NCBI RefSeq assembly: GCF_901000735.1
Contig: NC_081542.1
Coordinates: 23,513,093 to 23,577,092 of the forward strand
Reading direction: 5' to 3'
From: Corylus avellana
Lineage: Eukaryota; Streptophyta; Magnoliopsida; Fagales; Betulaceae
Length of the DNA: 64,000 bases
Shown piece after piece: positions 12,345 through 24,890 of this stretch (position 1 is its first letter; the number at the start of each line of letters is the position of its first letter). Made by a program: the position numbers and the translations under genes. The notes beneath the pieces were generated by a model. It did not search any database. It was not told the origin of the DNA and worked only from the letters and a program-made list of their open reading frames with translations.

Positions 12345-14774
12345 TCAGAGCTGGGCTAATCTGCTGATATCAACTGGGTAAGCATCTGATGCAGACTGAG
12401 CATTATAAGCTCTCCTCCCTACAATTGCATTCCCTGCCTCAGTTGGATGAAAAGCATCCCAAAAGAGGTACTCATCTCTGTTCTGGCATGGTGTTTGATA
12501 TGGCAGACATGTAATCTGCCCATTGTTCCTCCCTACACCGCAGCACCCGGCATTCGTAACCCGGAAACCTAAAATTCGTCGGAGAAAATGTTAAAATATT
12601 GATTAAGATGATTCGGAGGTCACAGAATGAAAGTTATTTACCATAAGATGAAGGGCTGCTAACGATATCTTGGAAAATCCCGTAAGAGTCAACAAAGATA
12701 AATTTTGCATCTGCAAGATTGCTGTTGAGATCATTGACAAGAGATTTCAACTTGTTGTTGAATATTTGGAGGGCAGAATTGATTCTTTGCACACATGTTG
12801 ACCCATCAGGGCTATTTTGAGCCAACTCATTGGGGCTACACCCTATTTGACCAAGTCCAAACAAGACCATTTTCCTTGCTCCATACTGATACAAAAGCTG
12901 TAACATAGACAAAACATATATATCAAAGAACATGAAAATAATTTTAAGGAAAAATTTAAGAGATATAGTACTGACCCTTAGTTGCTGAGAATAATCTTGA
13001 AGAAGAACATCAGCATATTGTTCAGGTGTATATCTGTTGCTGCTGGAGTAGTATAGGGGCATGAAATAGTTGTTAAGGTAGTCATTGCTGCCCATTCCAA
13101 TTGAGTATATACACTTGCTTAGATAATCTGCAGCTGAGTTTTCATCCCCAAGTAGGTTTACCACTTGTGAAACTGTATTTTGGTAATTTTGCACCTGCCC
13201 GCTAAAGCTAATCCGGCCGCCCTACAAGTAAAAGGAATTTGTAAGTGAACTATAACGTTTAGAATAATTGGAAAGTCTAATCTATTTAATTAAATGGGAC
13301 TCTGGCTCGATATCATCCGAACCCGACATCCAGATACGAAAGAAAGTGTAATGTTTAGTTTGGTTACCAGTTGCTGCCCAGTTTCCTGTCTAATTCCCGC
13401 TGCAGCTGATGCATAGTTCACTCCTTTGAGTATGTCTTGGCCACTTGCACTTACATAGGGAGGTATATAATCGTCAAAGCCCAAAAGCTCAGCTGCAGGC
13501 AGATGGAAAAGTACACATATATAGTTTAGCTAAATATTATGAGTTTAATATGCTCAAGCTTGGTATATTTTCACATCCATATAACTATTTAATTTCTAAA
13601 TAATGTACATGTTTATAATATACATAGATGGTAATAAATATATTCAAGGAAATAAAAATTAAAAGGTACTTCTCATACAGATCTGGCAACAAAGTTTTCT
13701 TACCACAATTTACTTATCTTTTTTTCCCTTACTATTTTTCCAAAGGGAAATTAATGAAGGTGTTAGCTAGCTAGTTTCAGATTTAGTGCAGGCACCAAAA
13801 CCATGTGCAACAGTGCAAGGAAATTAAAGGGCAGCAGGCACACACATCAAGATATATAGAAAACGATAGCTTCTTCATTAAATTGTGTTTGAATATGCAT
13901 AAAACTGGGATTTATTACATTAGAAAGGAAAAGACACATGCATGCCTTTATTAAATGTACTTTATTACACCATGTTCATTTTTGGACCACTATATTTTAT
14001 ATTTTAAGAAGTTGAACTAATTAAAAAAAAAAAAAGAAAAAACCCTATATTTTCTCATTTCTTCAGAACATGAAAGGAAGTCGGACGAAGATTTTTTTTT
14101 TTTTTTTTTTTGACAAGAGAAAAAAAAATATTTAATAACTTTCGCTATATCCGAGAATCTCAGATAAATAGAGGAAAATGGGAAAAACTTTTTTTAAAAA
14201 AATCAGGGCTAGCTATCTGACAATTTGAGTGCTCCCAATAGGGTCATTGGATTGGCTTGTTGATCACCTTTTTCTTTTTCACTTTAACCATGCATGCAAG
14301 CAATTAGCAAATCATATATGCTTTTGGTAATGGTGCTTTCTCCTGAAAAACTCCCTATTGTATGCATGAAATTAAGCTTGAATTTGTCACTATATAATAT
14401 GCATCCTCCAACATTGATGTTTGTGTTTTGCTAACTAACTAAAGACATGCAAGAAATACTGACAATTTTTACGACAGTCTGCACGCAAACTCGACATGAA
14501 ACTAGAGAGTTAGAAACCGCTCACCAATAACGTCGACCGTAGTTTTTCCATTGGAGAACCGTCCGGTCGGTCCGCCGGGGAAGTCGATCCCATATGGCAG
14601 GTAGTTGGCTCTCGCCAACGATTGGAGTTGGTTGTTATTGCCGTTATCCACCAAGGAGTCTCCAAAAATGAAGTAGCATGGTACTTGAGGGGCCGCTTGT
14701 GCCGTGCACCATATATTGATGAAAAGCAACACTATCCCACACGCCACCCCCATTTTCTTCAGCTCCCTCGCCAT
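12345..14774 (-). CDS. GDSL-type esterase/lipase, complete five-exon gene
   Basis: Exons 14525-14774, 13368-13492, 12976-13221, 12642-12897 and 12345-12568 join in frame to 366 residues, the usual length for plant GDSL hydrolases. A signal peptide covers about residues 1-28. All catalytic blocks are present: block [13 protein letters not shown] (nucleophile Ser), the block II Gly in GVNYASAAAG, block III GMGSNDYLNNY (oxyanion Asn), and block V DAFHPTEAG (Asp-x-x-His). Cysteines cluster near QIGCSPNE and AGCCGVGRN, as is normal for secreted members. The product should be a cell-wall or apoplastic SGNH ester hydrolase; its substrate cannot be read from sequence. The ATG at 14774 is chosen because it precedes the signal peptide and follows a TATA box by about 105 bases. 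It is a paralogue of the partial gene at 934-1757, with identical exon phases. Confidence 0.95.
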
Positions 14775-14876
14775 AGCAGAAATTTTGTAAAAGCCACGAA
14801 AAAGAACAGAAATGGGAATGGTGGGGGTGTTTGTGAGAAAGAGAGAGAGTGATGAGGAATTTAAAGGCTATGGGTA

Positions 14877-14887
14877 AAGTATTTATA
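14877..14887 (-). promoter_or_regulatory. TATA box of the complete GDSL gene
   Basis: On the minus strand the sequence reads CTATAAATAC about 105 bases upstream of the ATG. It is followed by a leader with a CT-rich run, a standard plant core-promoter layout. Confidence 0.6.
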
Positions 14888-14967
14888 GAAGGGAGAGAAG
14901 AAGGAAAAAAAATGGGCATGTTTTTGCTTTTACAGTTGAGGGAGTTGGTTAGAAGCATTAATTTCAC

Positions 14968-16153
14968 GCGGAGATAATGTGAATCGACGACCGGCCGTAT
15001 GGCACAGGGCCGGCGCTGCCTGCCACCTCTCTTCCCTCTGATATTCTTGTAGGTTGAAAACTGCAGTAGATTTGATTAGTTGGGTACGTACGTAGTAAAG
15101 TAATCAAGCAATGATGCCCAACGTAATCACTATGATTAATTAGCAAAAAGATGGAAAACAAACAACAAGTACATATTCAAGTGTAGAAAACTACGACACT
15201 TAGCAGCGGATCAAGTAAACTGTCACGTCTATTAGTAAACATGCATGATAAATGTTATGTAAATTATTTTATGACATTTTATATTTTAGTGGCCAACATG
15301 CATGATATGTGCCACCTGAATTACCTACGTACCACGTTAGTTTGTAAAAAATTTATAATGAATATGATTATATATAGTATCCTTAGTTAGTAAGACTTGT
15401 AAGTGTGTGTTACTCGAACCTAATTATTTGTATCTGCATTTGGCCGAATGTTGTGGCTACGTTTTTTGCTGATAATTTTTGACTCGACCCACGATTCTGA
15501 CACGAACTCAACATAAAATTAAAAAATTATGATTGTAAGGATTTTACTCATTTAATTAAAGGGATTGGGTTCTGATTGACGTATGTAATCTTATACACGT
15601 ACTTTGACACAACCTAAACTCGACATGAACTCAATACGTACAAAATATAAAGATCCATTTTGTAGAGCTTTAATCTCAATTACTTGAACAAGTAAATTAA
15701 TTGTTGTATTAGTTTTGCACATGCCTCTCGTTATTATCATCTATATATATATATTCGTGGGTAGGTACTATTTCTACCAAAAACCAACTACCCTAAACCT
15801 AAAATTATGGGTTGAGCCTTCACTTTTTTGACCATTTGTTTGCATTATGCATCTGATGATCTGTCCATGGATGTTGAATCCGACCGAAACAAACACTACT
15901 TGGATTTTCGTAAAACAATTTCTTTTGTTTTTATACGAAAACAAGATCTCAAAGCCCCCAAAAAAAAAAAATTAAGAAAAAAAAAAACGTGTGGTAACAT
16001 GCATTTTCCTAAACCTTAAACAACGTCACGTACAAGTAGTTATGATACTATGTTAAACTTATTACTAATATATAAATTAGGAAAGAATAACTGATGCAAA
16101 AGCAAAAGCCAAAAAAAAAAAAAAAAAACACAAAAAAAAAAAGCCACAAAAAT
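14968..16153. other. Upstream intergenic DNA of the GDSL gene, with a hAT-like relic
   Basis: No gene is supported. 15470-15665 holds words such as GACTCGACCCACGATTCTGACA and CTAAACTCGACATGAACTCA in opposite order, matching the old hAT-like MITE type also seen at 2765-3015. Long A runs lie at 15958-15986 and 16112-16140. Confidence 0.45.
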
Positions 16154-16177
16154 TTAGAGTGATTCAATCTCATAAGG

Positions 16178-16395
16178 GTCTGTTTGGGATTACGTTTGAG
16201 AGGCTTAAAAGTACTTTTAACACTCAAAAAGTTCATTTGAAGAAAAAAATACTTGTTTGGTAAAAAAAAAATTAAAAGCGCTTTTAAGGGTCCAAAAAGC
16301 CTAAAAATAATCAAAACGCAATTCTGACAAAAGCTTCAAATGAAGCTTTTGCCCAAAAGCTCTATTGTTCAAACGCAATCCTAAACAGGCTCTAG
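16178..16395. mobile_element. About 220-base MITE (TIR GGGTCTGTTTGGGATT)
   Basis: The ends are inverted repeats: GGGTCTGTTTGGGATTACG on the left and CGCAATCCTAAACAGGCTC on the right. The interior has the mirrored words AAAAGTACTTTTAA and AAAGCGCTTTTAA. Related copies occur at 19015-19233, 25238-25462, 28348-28580, 31190-31410, 47755-47985, 50715-50912 and 62410-62635. It is non-coding. Confidence 0.75.
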
Positions 16396-16760
16396 TCTAC
16401 ATGAAATTAAGAGCTTGATAAGACTATATTTTTATAGACAGAAATTTCTTCCTAACCAATCTGGAGCACATTAAATTCTTAACCTAATTAATAGCAGTTA
16501 CTAACTTATAGACTAAATTTAATGTGCATTTTATATGTTTATAGACATTTGGCACTATTTTAAATAGGTTAAAAGATATTTCCTCAAGACTAGTTTGGAG
16601 AAAATTTGTATCATATTTTTATTGAATAACTTAAATATACATTTATATAATTACGTACATGATGTATTTATAATCAAAATTTTGGTAAATGAGGCCGTAG
16701 GTTAAGAGAGATTTGATTAAAACTATAATAAATACCTAAAAGAATAAATATATATTTTTG

Positions 16761-17165
16761 GAGAAACTTCACTTAAAATTCCTGAATTACGTACCATTCG
16801 TTTTGAGAAGACCCCCCTAAATTTTAAAAACTCTCAATTTCACCACATGAATTTTCAATTTGATGCAATGTACCCCTCCGTCAATTTCTGGATGTTAAAA
16901 GTGGTAAAATGACCTTTATACCATTGACATTTTTATAAAATTCTAAATTTACCTTTAATTTCAAATTAAAATTTAAAAAATAAAAATAAAAATTGAAGAG
17001 TAATTTTATTTTTTTAGTGGTTTCCATTAGGGTTTAATGGAAAAAATTGACGAAATGAGTCAATTGCACCAAATTATAAATTCAGAAAGTAGAATTGAGA
17101 GTCTTTAATAATTGAAGGAATCTTCTCAAAACACGTGATAATTCAAAGGTCTTAAATGAAGTTAC
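16761..17165. mobile_element. Foldback element, about 400 bases
   Basis: Left end GAAACTTCACTTAAAATTCC and the reverse complement of the right end (GTAACTTCATTTAAGACCTT) start a diverged inverted repeat of about 80 bases. They share GTTTTGAGAAGA and ACTCTCAATT. The interior is AT-rich and non-coding. It is the same kind of element as those at 76-889 and 268-600. The mirrored copy is at 30420-30826. Confidence 0.65.
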
Positions 17166-17610
17166 CACAATATTGTACACTAAATATGTTGGTTAATTAA
17201 TATTAAGTCATTATCTGGACATGATCCCAGCCGTACTTAGCAAGAAAGAACAAAAGAAACAGCCTTTCCTTGATGGACCAAACAATGGACTGATGGTAAC
17301 ACATTAATTTCGAGTCTTTCTGGGGATGAATGATGTTAACACTTGCTCACATGCCATTATAAATACATGCACCCCATGTGGTGCCATTGCCATTGCCAAC
17401 CCCTTTTTATATTTAATGTTTGCCTTTACTTTTCTGTTCCCCACTAGTCAAACACTATTTATATCAACGGCCGATAATCAGAATGGCAACAACTCCGGCA
17501 ATGTTTATGAAATTTATCGCATATTTCTCAAAGTCAGTGAGATGCAAAAAAGAAAAAAAAAAATTAAGGTGGTAAAAATAAGTAATTATAATAAAACACA
17601 TAAATTTACA

Positions 17611-18197
17611 TAAGAGTGTACCAATGGGGCGGTTAATGATTATAACTATCCCGCAACCACTAACCACTTTAGTATGTGGTTATAAAAAACCGCTAGCCAC
17701 CAAGGGTGAGGCGGTTAGCAATTTTTGGAGTAGGAAAACTGAAAAATAACCGCTAACTGTCAATCATTATATATAATAATATAAATATATATTTTACATT
17801 ATAAAATATTAAATATATAGCATTAAAACGACATTGTTTTGGTGTTAAACACCAAAACATGTTGTTTTAAATACGAGTTAGAGAAATGGTTTCATCATAT
17901 TTATTATTTTTTGGAACAATTTAATCCAAAATTATTTAAATAAACCCAAAAAAAATAGGCACAATGAAGGCCCAAAACACCTCCAGAAGCCCATATTAAA
18001 AAAAATAAAAAAAAAAACTGTTATAAAACCGTCGGTTATTGGTTTGAATAATCGCTAATCACCGATTATAAAATAACCACTAACCGCCTAAGTAGAGTGG
18101 TTGCGGTTATTAAAATCTAATAACTGACTTAGGTAGTTTCGGTTGCAGTTAACTGTTTTAGCCAGTAACCGCTAACCACAACTGCTTGTACATCCCT
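17611..18197. mobile_element. Non-autonomous hAT-like element with GCGGTTA subterminal repeats
   Basis: The ends read TAAGAGTGTACCAATGG and, in reverse complement, TAGGGATGTACAAGCAG. Both subterminal regions carry many copies of GCGGTTA and CCGCTAACC in both orientations, the usual transposase-binding layout of hAT elements. The flanks AAATTTACAT and AAATTTATAT resemble a decayed 8-base target duplication. There is no coding capacity. A related end is at 33720-33903. Confidence 0.65.
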
Positions 18198-18407
18198 AAA
18201 TTTATATGATTCATCACTAAATTCTACGTCTATAAAGTCTCAACAAGATTTCACTATTTTTTAAAAATACAATACGAAAGGCGTCAATAATACATTCACA
18301 CAAAACCCTAGTCATAAGCAATTATAAATATGACCCCAAACTGGTTCAAAACATCAAAACTGGCCAAAACCTATCGGCCCAAGCCTCCGCTCCATAAATT
18401 AAGCCTC

Positions 18408-18439
<32 letters not shown>

Positions 18440-19014
18440 AAAAAGTAGGGCTTATAACGTTAAATTGAGTTGGATGCAAACCGGATTAGATACAAAATCA
18501 GACTCTACATAACTTAATACACGTAAAATTCATGCAACAAATTGTTAAAAATCTAAATGCGCGTGAAGATAACATTTTTTTTTTTTTTTTTTTTTTGAAG
18601 GGTGGAGTTAACATCTTAAACATGTACCATACGAGACCATAAATGCTAGTGGGGATGACAAAAATAAATGCATGGGCAAAGTCAAGTGCCGAGTAACGTG
18701 GGTTGGGACTCTGGATAGACGACCAGACTGGAGTTATCAGGCCAACATGATTGAAATGAAATTGCAATCCAGTTGGGACACAAAGAGCTGTCCTTCACCT
18801 ACGTACGCGTAACGCGTCGGTGACAACCATTTTAGGGTTGCCTCTTATGCCATGACTTTGAAAATTGACGTCATCATCGTCATATTTTTCATGATCTACT
18901 CAGCTCGACGTTGAAAGCGCTACAGTTGAGGCCTCTTGTAATATTTCTCTCGAAAATAGTACAGCCTCGCTGAAACTCTTTGGACGTCGTCGTAGCTCTT
19001 AAAGTATGTACTTT
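18198..19014. other. Intergenic stretch without a supported gene
   Basis: This holds long A and T tracts at 18408-18437 and 18571-18596. The 89-residue open frame at 18498-18767 is copied in piece B only because the whole interval is duplicated. It has no recognisable domain, and a Lys tract derived from the A-run disrupts it. Confidence 0.5.
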
Positions 19015-19233
19015 ATATTGCATTTGAAAAATAAAGTTTTTAAATTAAAAATTGTTCTTTTGCAAAAGTTTCGTTTTTAAGCTTTTACTAAAAATGCGTT
19101 TTGACCTTTTTTTTTTCTTTTTCTTTTTTTTGGACTCTTAAAAGCTTTTAATTTTTTTACTAAACGAGTACTTTTTCCTTCAAACGAACTTTTTGAATGT
19201 TAAACGCATTTTTAAGCCCATCAAACAGGCCCT
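19015..19233. mobile_element. About 220-base MITE, opposite orientation
   Basis: Same family as 16178-16395: it ends in reverse complement with GGGCCTGTTTGATGGGC and shares AAAAAGTTCGTTTGAAG and the AAAAGCTTTTAA word. It abuts the LTR element that begins at 19240. Confidence 0.65.
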
Positions 19234-19239
19234 TAATAG

Positions 19240-20323
19240 TGAAGAGAATATATGTATGAACTGAATATTATATTTCTGTGTAAATTAAACTGTATACAAA
19301 GGAGCCTATTTATAGCTGAATAAGGCCAGATAAAATAGGAAATACAATCAAGAATTAATGAACAATATTACAAAATCAAATCAATATATACATATATAGG
19401 GAAATATAGATCACTCAGCAAAAATGGTGAATATCATAATATATTCTAACATCCCCTCAAACTCAAGGTGGACATACCAACGAATGGCGGTACACGGAGC
19501 GCATGGAGACTCATCGGTGCGTGTGTCGTGGGTGGTTCGGTAGATCGGTAGCCTCCAATCCTGAATATGGGATTCGTGTTTTGCAGTGCGTGGAGTGCGT
19601 GGAGACTCCTCAGTGCGCATGTCGTGGGTGGTTCGGTAGATCGACAGCCTTTGATCCTGAATCTGGGATTCGTGTTTTGCAAGCAGCTGAGGACGACGGC
19701 GCTTCGACAGCTAGAAGCGGCGGGTCAAGGAAGAGCCAAATCGAAGCGGTGCGTGAGCCGTCATCTCGACACGTGGTGGCCACTGATAGGCAGAGTGGCA
19801 ACCTCTGAACCAGGATCTGGTATTCTTTTTCTTTAACTAGCTGAGGATGGCAGTGCGTGGAGCACGTGTTTCACTGACAGAAATACTTCTGGCGGCACGG
19901 GGAGCGCGTGAATGGTTGGAACGGAGAGTGAAGACCGTCACGGTGTAGATCGGAATTTGTAGATCTTGTTGGTATAATTTTTATCCCAAAACAAGGTCGA
20001 AAAAGCCTCCGAATTTTGACAAAGACCGTACGGTTGTGGTTCCAAAACAAAAAAAAAAAAAAAAAATTCTCTAAGCAAGATACTAGAAACCTAACTCTAA
20101 TACCATGTTAAAAAAACCAGAGAATATATGTATTAACTGAATATTGTATTTATGTGTAAATTAAACTATATACAAAGGGGTCTATTTATAATTGAATAAG
20201 GCCAAATAAAATAGGAAATACAATCAATAATTAATGAACAATATTGCAGGATCAAATCAATATATATGGGAAAATATAGATCAATCAGCAAATATATGGT
20301 GAATATCATAATATATTCTAACA
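19240..20323 (-). mobile_element. Short non-autonomous Copia-like LTR element
   Basis: Two direct repeats (19240-19451, and about 20112-20323) begin on the minus strand with TGTTAGAATATATTATGAT. Next to the 5' repeat (right side) is a primer-binding-like TGGTATTAGAG. Before the 3' repeat is the purine tract GAGTTTGAGGGGA. The internal region, about 660 bases, has no gag or pol similarity; its open frames of up to 101 residues are unrecognised. I could not find a matching 5-base target duplication, and the 3' repeat's terminus differs from the 5' one. The inverted copy is 27422-28342. Confidence 0.75.
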
Positions 20324-22045
20324 GCATAAATCTTTGTGTTTGGGATTGTTTTTGTGTTCTTGTTTTTCCCATCTTACTGGTTCTAAAAACTATGATAGAT
20401 TTCCTAACAAAATTGCTTGTAGATCGAGAAAAGAACTGCAAGGTTCATTTGCCTTGTGTTATGTGTAGTCTATAGCACCCGCAACCCTCCTTCTTGTAGG
20501 GCTAGCAATTGTAAGAAATCCCAATTGAAATAAATCATAGTGAAAAAAAAATAAAGAATTATGTTCTGTTTGCTTTTAATTATTGATTGTTTGTAATTGT
20601 AATTCTTTTTGTGAACCAAATAATTAAATCATGGTGACCAAAAAAAAAAGGAAAAAATTACTTGAAAGAAGACAGTTCACTGGATTTCAGCTTATATAGG
20701 ACCAAAGATTGTGTTGCCAAAATGAGAAGAAATGAACAAAACCAAATAAAAACGAGAAACCTCAAAGGGAGAGAAACATTCAAGAACTCACTGCTAATGT
20801 GTTTAATGAAGTTCTGTCTAGGCTTCAATGGAGATTACGGTTTTTTTCTTGTTTCCTTGTGTAACTCTATGTGAAAGTTATAATGTAACAGTGAGAGATG
20901 GAGTTAGTATGAGTAAATGTATGGCATGTAACGGCCGGAGGATCAGATCAAAGAGAAGCAAGCATTAATATTCATAAGCCTGTTACCCAATCAACTTCTT
21001 TTGTCGGAGGGAGTGATCAGAATTAAATTAAGGTGGTTGAACTAATAACAATAATAATAATAATAAATTAGTATCAGTTTCTGGCTTCAACGCCCACCAC
21101 CACATGATCTATTTATGATCATCATCTTTGTGCATCGCCCTGTCATTTTCAGTGATCTTGAGAAACTCTCGAAGGTTGCTTTGTGGGCAGCGTGGCCCCC
21201 AAATGGTTCTTTTGCTCATCTGCTTCATGCTGGCCTTGCTTTTAGCTCCCTCTTTTCTTTTCTTGTGGATTCATTTCAGGCTAGTAAATTATGGGACGAT
21301 TCAACCGAATACAAGTCTCTCTTGTTTCTTAAATTTTTAAATCTTTTTGAAGGGGGAATTTGACAATTGACACTAACAATCTTAATTACGAAATTTTATC
21401 CTCGATTTCATATGTTTTAATGAGGATAATTACATAATTTCATAGGTTTTAATGAGGGCAAAATTGAAATAGAGGGCATCAAAATCTCATGTAAGACGCA
21501 TGTGAGATGATTTCCATCTAATTAGACGGAAATTAGTAATAGAGGATCTGAATTGAAAATTTTTGAAACATTAGAGGTACATTGCTAATTTTTAAACATG
21601 GGGATTTGAATTAAAAAACCACTGAAACTTCAAAGGGTAAAGTGAATTTTCCCCTAATAAGAATAATGTTAAAAACTACATTTGTATCCCATGATGTTGA
21701 CATAGTAGTTCTTACAAATTTTTTGATTTTTTTTTTAAATAATAATAATAGTAATAATTATAAGGATTGATTGGAATTGCCACATTAGTATTGTGGGACA
21801 ATTGTAAAATAAAACTGTAATATATAGCATTATCTAAATCTCTAATAACAAAGATTATCCTTGTATTGTGCAATTTGAATCCATACCTTATTAATAATGC
21901 TAGAAATTACATTTTTATTCCACAACTATCATACAATTACGACGTGGTGGTCTTAAATTTGATCAATCCTTATTAAAATAAAAAAATAAAAAAAATCAAT
22001 GATTAATTGAGAGTCTTGAGACAGCCACATCAACATTATATGATA
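20324..22045. other. Intergenic DNA, no supported gene
   Basis: No recognisable coding signal. Short frames at 21115-21363 lack known motifs. At 21345-21655 the words ACTTCAAAGGGTAAAGTGAA and TTAATGAGGATAATTACATA suggest another decayed foldback or MITE, not defined well enough to bound. An (AAT)n run lies at 21048-21065. Confidence 0.5.
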
Positions 22046-22215
22046 AGAGAAATGTTTGCTTACATTATCTTGCACATCTCTTGTTCATCTATTTTGCAAA
22101 TCCACCGTTGAATGTGTAGGACTCATGTTGGTCTGACACATTCAATGGTGGATTTGCACCTCTTTTATACAAAGATGGATAAGAAATGTGCATGAGAATG
22201 ACATTAAACACATTA
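22046..22215. mobile_element. Hairpin MITE at a duplication edge
   Basis: The left half (CTTGCACATCTCTTGTTCAT, GCAAATCCACCGTTGAATGT) is mirrored by the right half (ACATTCAATGGTGGATTTGC, GGATAAGAAATGTGCATGAG), so the whole sequence folds into a hairpin with a short loop near 22128. A copy in piece C is at about 35470-35655 in the opposite orientation. Similarity between A and C ends at this element's outer end. Confidence 0.7.
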
Positions 22216-22496
22216 GACTTGCCACATTTGGGTTTTGACGGTATGTGGCTGGTCTTCTGTGGGTCAATATGGGCCATTTACTGCAGCCCGATCAATTCGT
22301 CACCTAGCTCTACTGGCCTAGCTACCAAATCTTATTGGGCATATCAATTCATTTCCCAACCAAAGAGTCCCTCAGCAAACCCAGTAAGTTTCAAGAGCCC
22401 GTAAAGAAGCCCCCATTGCCTTCTCTCCTTTCAAATATCTAAAGTGTTCCTATATGGGTCTGGAGGGTTTGGACTTGCACACAATATATTTAAAAA

Positions 22497-22855
22497 CTTC
22501 CGGTCTTTGTGGTTTACCTGATTTACAATTAACTCTTTGTGGTATTAAAATGAACTTAAAGATTCTTGAGGCATGCGAAAAAACTAATTTAGTCCTTACA
22601 GTCAAATTTCGTTCACTGACTTAACATATTTTAATAGCGTAAAACATTAGAGCCAATATAATTGTGATACTTGTCATATTTAAGTCAGTGTCATACTAAG
22701 AAAATTTGTTAAATTAGTGGACGAAATCTGATTGTAGAGACTAAATTATATTTTTGGCATATCTCAAGAGCCTTTGAATTCATTTTGATACCATAAGGAG
22801 CTAATTGTAAATCAGGTAAACCACAATGACTAATTTTACAATTTTCCCTAATTTA
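22497..22855. mobile_element. Foldback element, about 360 bases
   Basis: Both ends carry the phrase TGTGGTTTACCTGATTTACA (right end in reverse complement with small changes: CATTGTGGTTTACCTGATTT). The inverted repeat continues for about 140 bases through ATTTCGTTCACTGACTTAAC-like sequence. It is non-coding. The equivalent place in pieces C and D holds a different foldback element. Confidence 0.7.
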
Positions 22856-23229
22856 TATGAAATTTATATCCATAAAATTTTGCCATTAATGCATTTATCC
22901 ATAAATGAGACCCTCACGGTTAAGTATTCATTTGGTTTAGCAGTTTCAAAAAATAACAATTTCAAAATAAAGTTAAGTAAAATGCAAATTTAAAAATAAA
23001 TACAGTTTAGCGTTTAATAAGCACAATTGCGGGAGAGAAAAAACATTGTAAATGATCATCGACCCAAAAAATAACGTACATTGGAAAAACAATTAACTAC
23101 AAATATTTTATGATTTTTTTTTTTTTTTTTTTTTATGTGATCACAATCTTTTACCCTATTTTCCATATTCTACTAATAAAATAAAATGAAGAAAAGAAAT
23201 TGTATGGTGTGGGGAATCCCATGGGAGTG

Positions 23230-23977
23230 TCATAGATCATCACGCTGATCATCACCAGAGGTCGAATAGAATTGTAAAGCCCATTCTCTGAAAATCTGAA
23301 GCAATCCCTTCATATCATTCCCCCCCACTTCAAGGCAGTCCCTCAGTAACCCACCCTCCGCCACCTCTATCTGCACCGTCTCCACCACTTCCCTTAGTGC
23401 ACCCTATATATATATATATATATATATATAAACAATTTAACAAACTGTACCAAAAGAATTGGACACAAATCAAGTAAAAGAGAAAGAACCGTACCGGTTG
23501 ACGAAACACTTTGAGGAGACTTTGGAAGAGAGAGTTTGAGATTCCGAGGAAATTTTGGTAATTCCGTCCGACCCAGGCGGCCCTCGCGGCGTCCGAGCCC
23601 AAGCGTGTAAGCTCGCCCAGAGAACTCAGCAGCTTGTTGGCGTCCGAAACGGCGCCGTACAGATCTGCGTAGTTCATGTCCCTCCACGCGTAGTTCTTGA
23701 GGTAGTCCCAGCCCACGGACCGCGCGAACCCCAAGAAGCCCAGGCCGAGGCCGCGCTCGAGGTATTGGGCGAAGAGCCTGGCCCGGTGCGAGCCCGAGAT
23801 GTCGCCGCGGGAGGCGCGGAGGTTGGCCACGCGCGTCATGAGCGAGTGGGCGAGGGAGACCAGGGTTCGGTACGATGAGTAGGAGAGGGAATGGGAGGGC
23901 TTCGGTGCGGTGCTCAGGAGGAGGAAGAGGATGATGAGGACGCGAGAGGTTGAGGGTGATGGCGCGGTTTTGGCCAT
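23230..23977 (-). CDS. Small secreted plant protein of unknown function, copy A
   Basis: Exon 1 (23495-23977) and exon 2 (23230-23403) join in phase 0 to 218 residues. The start at 23977 precedes a clear signal peptide (VLIILFLLLS core, likely cut near SHS at about residue 30). The mature part is mostly helical and charged, with the stretches RVANLRASRGDISGSHRARL, GLGLGFLGFARSVGWDYL and GRNYQNFLGISNSLFQSL, and an acidic tail ending DDQRDDL. I recognise no catalytic motif. Exon 1 is strikingly GC-rich compared with its AT-rich surroundings, which creates long overlapping shadow frames on both strands. A (TA)n run sits just before the exon 2 acceptor. A second intact copy lies at 49468-50209 and a fragment of exon 2 at 33904-33988. 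Between copies A and D the protein differs by several substitutions, a three-residue indel after NYAW and a four-residue indel near the C-terminus. Confidence 0.8.
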
Positions 23978-24151
23978 TGATTAAGGGCTGATGCCGCTGA
24001 TCGGACCGTCGAGAGAGAGGCTGCGCGGAAGGATTTTGTGGGAAGAAGTTCGTGCCAACTATAAAACGGAGAGAATATGCAACATATAAATGGTACAAGA
24101 AAGGAATAAGTTGATAAAGTTGTGCCTTTTGCCTCGCATGCAAATGAATAA

Positions 24152-24849
24152 GAATCGTTTGGTTTGCGAAATTTTTAGTCAATTTAAAAAAGATCAGTTA
24201 TTATGGGGAATAGAAGAGTGTAGAATAGATTAACTATTTTTATTCTTTTGTTTGATTGTAACGTTGTAATAGACTAACTAATCATATTTTTTCGTTTGGT
24301 ACAATGCAATATGTTGGTGAATGAAATCATATTGTGATCAAATTTTCTAAAATACCTTATAATACAAATACAATTTATATTATTAAGGACTTTCATTCTT
24401 TTTCTTTTTTAAAAACATAAACAATTTTAATATAATTTCTTTTTCTTTTTTGTTTTTAATTATGTCAAGTATGTGGCCTTTTTTTTCTTTTTTTTTTTTT
24501 GCAATTATGCTACAAAATTATTTATATAAAGAAAAATATAGTTAGAGAAAACATAATCAAACTCAATCTTAAAATAAAAAAATATATAGTTGGAGAAAAC
24601 ATAATCAAAATCAATCTTGAAATCAAAAAAAATATAGTTGGAGAATGTACAAAGAATCAAAAGAAATTAAAAAACAAAATAAAAAAAATAATAATTAAAA
24701 AAAAAAAAAGAGAAACGGTATAGAGAAGGGAGATGGCATAGAAGAAAAAAAAAATTGTTTGCACTTGCAGAAAAACTGTACCAGAAGAATCAGAGAGAAA
24801 ATAGAAAAAAAGAGAATGAAATATAGAGACGGAGAAAAGAGAAACGAAG

Positions 24850-24890
<41 letters not shown>

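Larger units (their letters stand above)
16154..20166. repeat. Left arm of a 4 kb inverted repeat (partner 27422-31431)
   Basis: Reading 27422-31431 in reverse complement reproduces this interval almost base for base, including a MITE, a foldback element, a hAT-like MITE and a short LTR element. The right-hand copy starts at a 100-N gap inside the LTR and ends at a CACTA insertion, so it is a contig in opposite orientation. The arms are 4013 and 4010 bases long. Confidence 0.9.

Noticed and set aside
19503..19808. 101-residue frames inside the short LTR element, mirrored at 27774-28079
   Set aside because: They lie in a non-autonomous element without gag or pol similarity. Conservation is due to the inverted duplicate.
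23555..23878. 107-residue plus-strand frame antisense to the secreted-protein exon
   Set aside because: High GC removes stop codons on the opposite strand. In copy D the frame is shorter.
23394..24182. 262-residue open frame overlapping the secreted-protein gene, and 211-residue counterpart at 49812-50447
   Set aside because: They are frame-shifted shadows of the GC-rich exon 1, rich in Arg/Pro, with no start context or domain. The spliced 218-residue model has the signal peptide and conserved splice sites.
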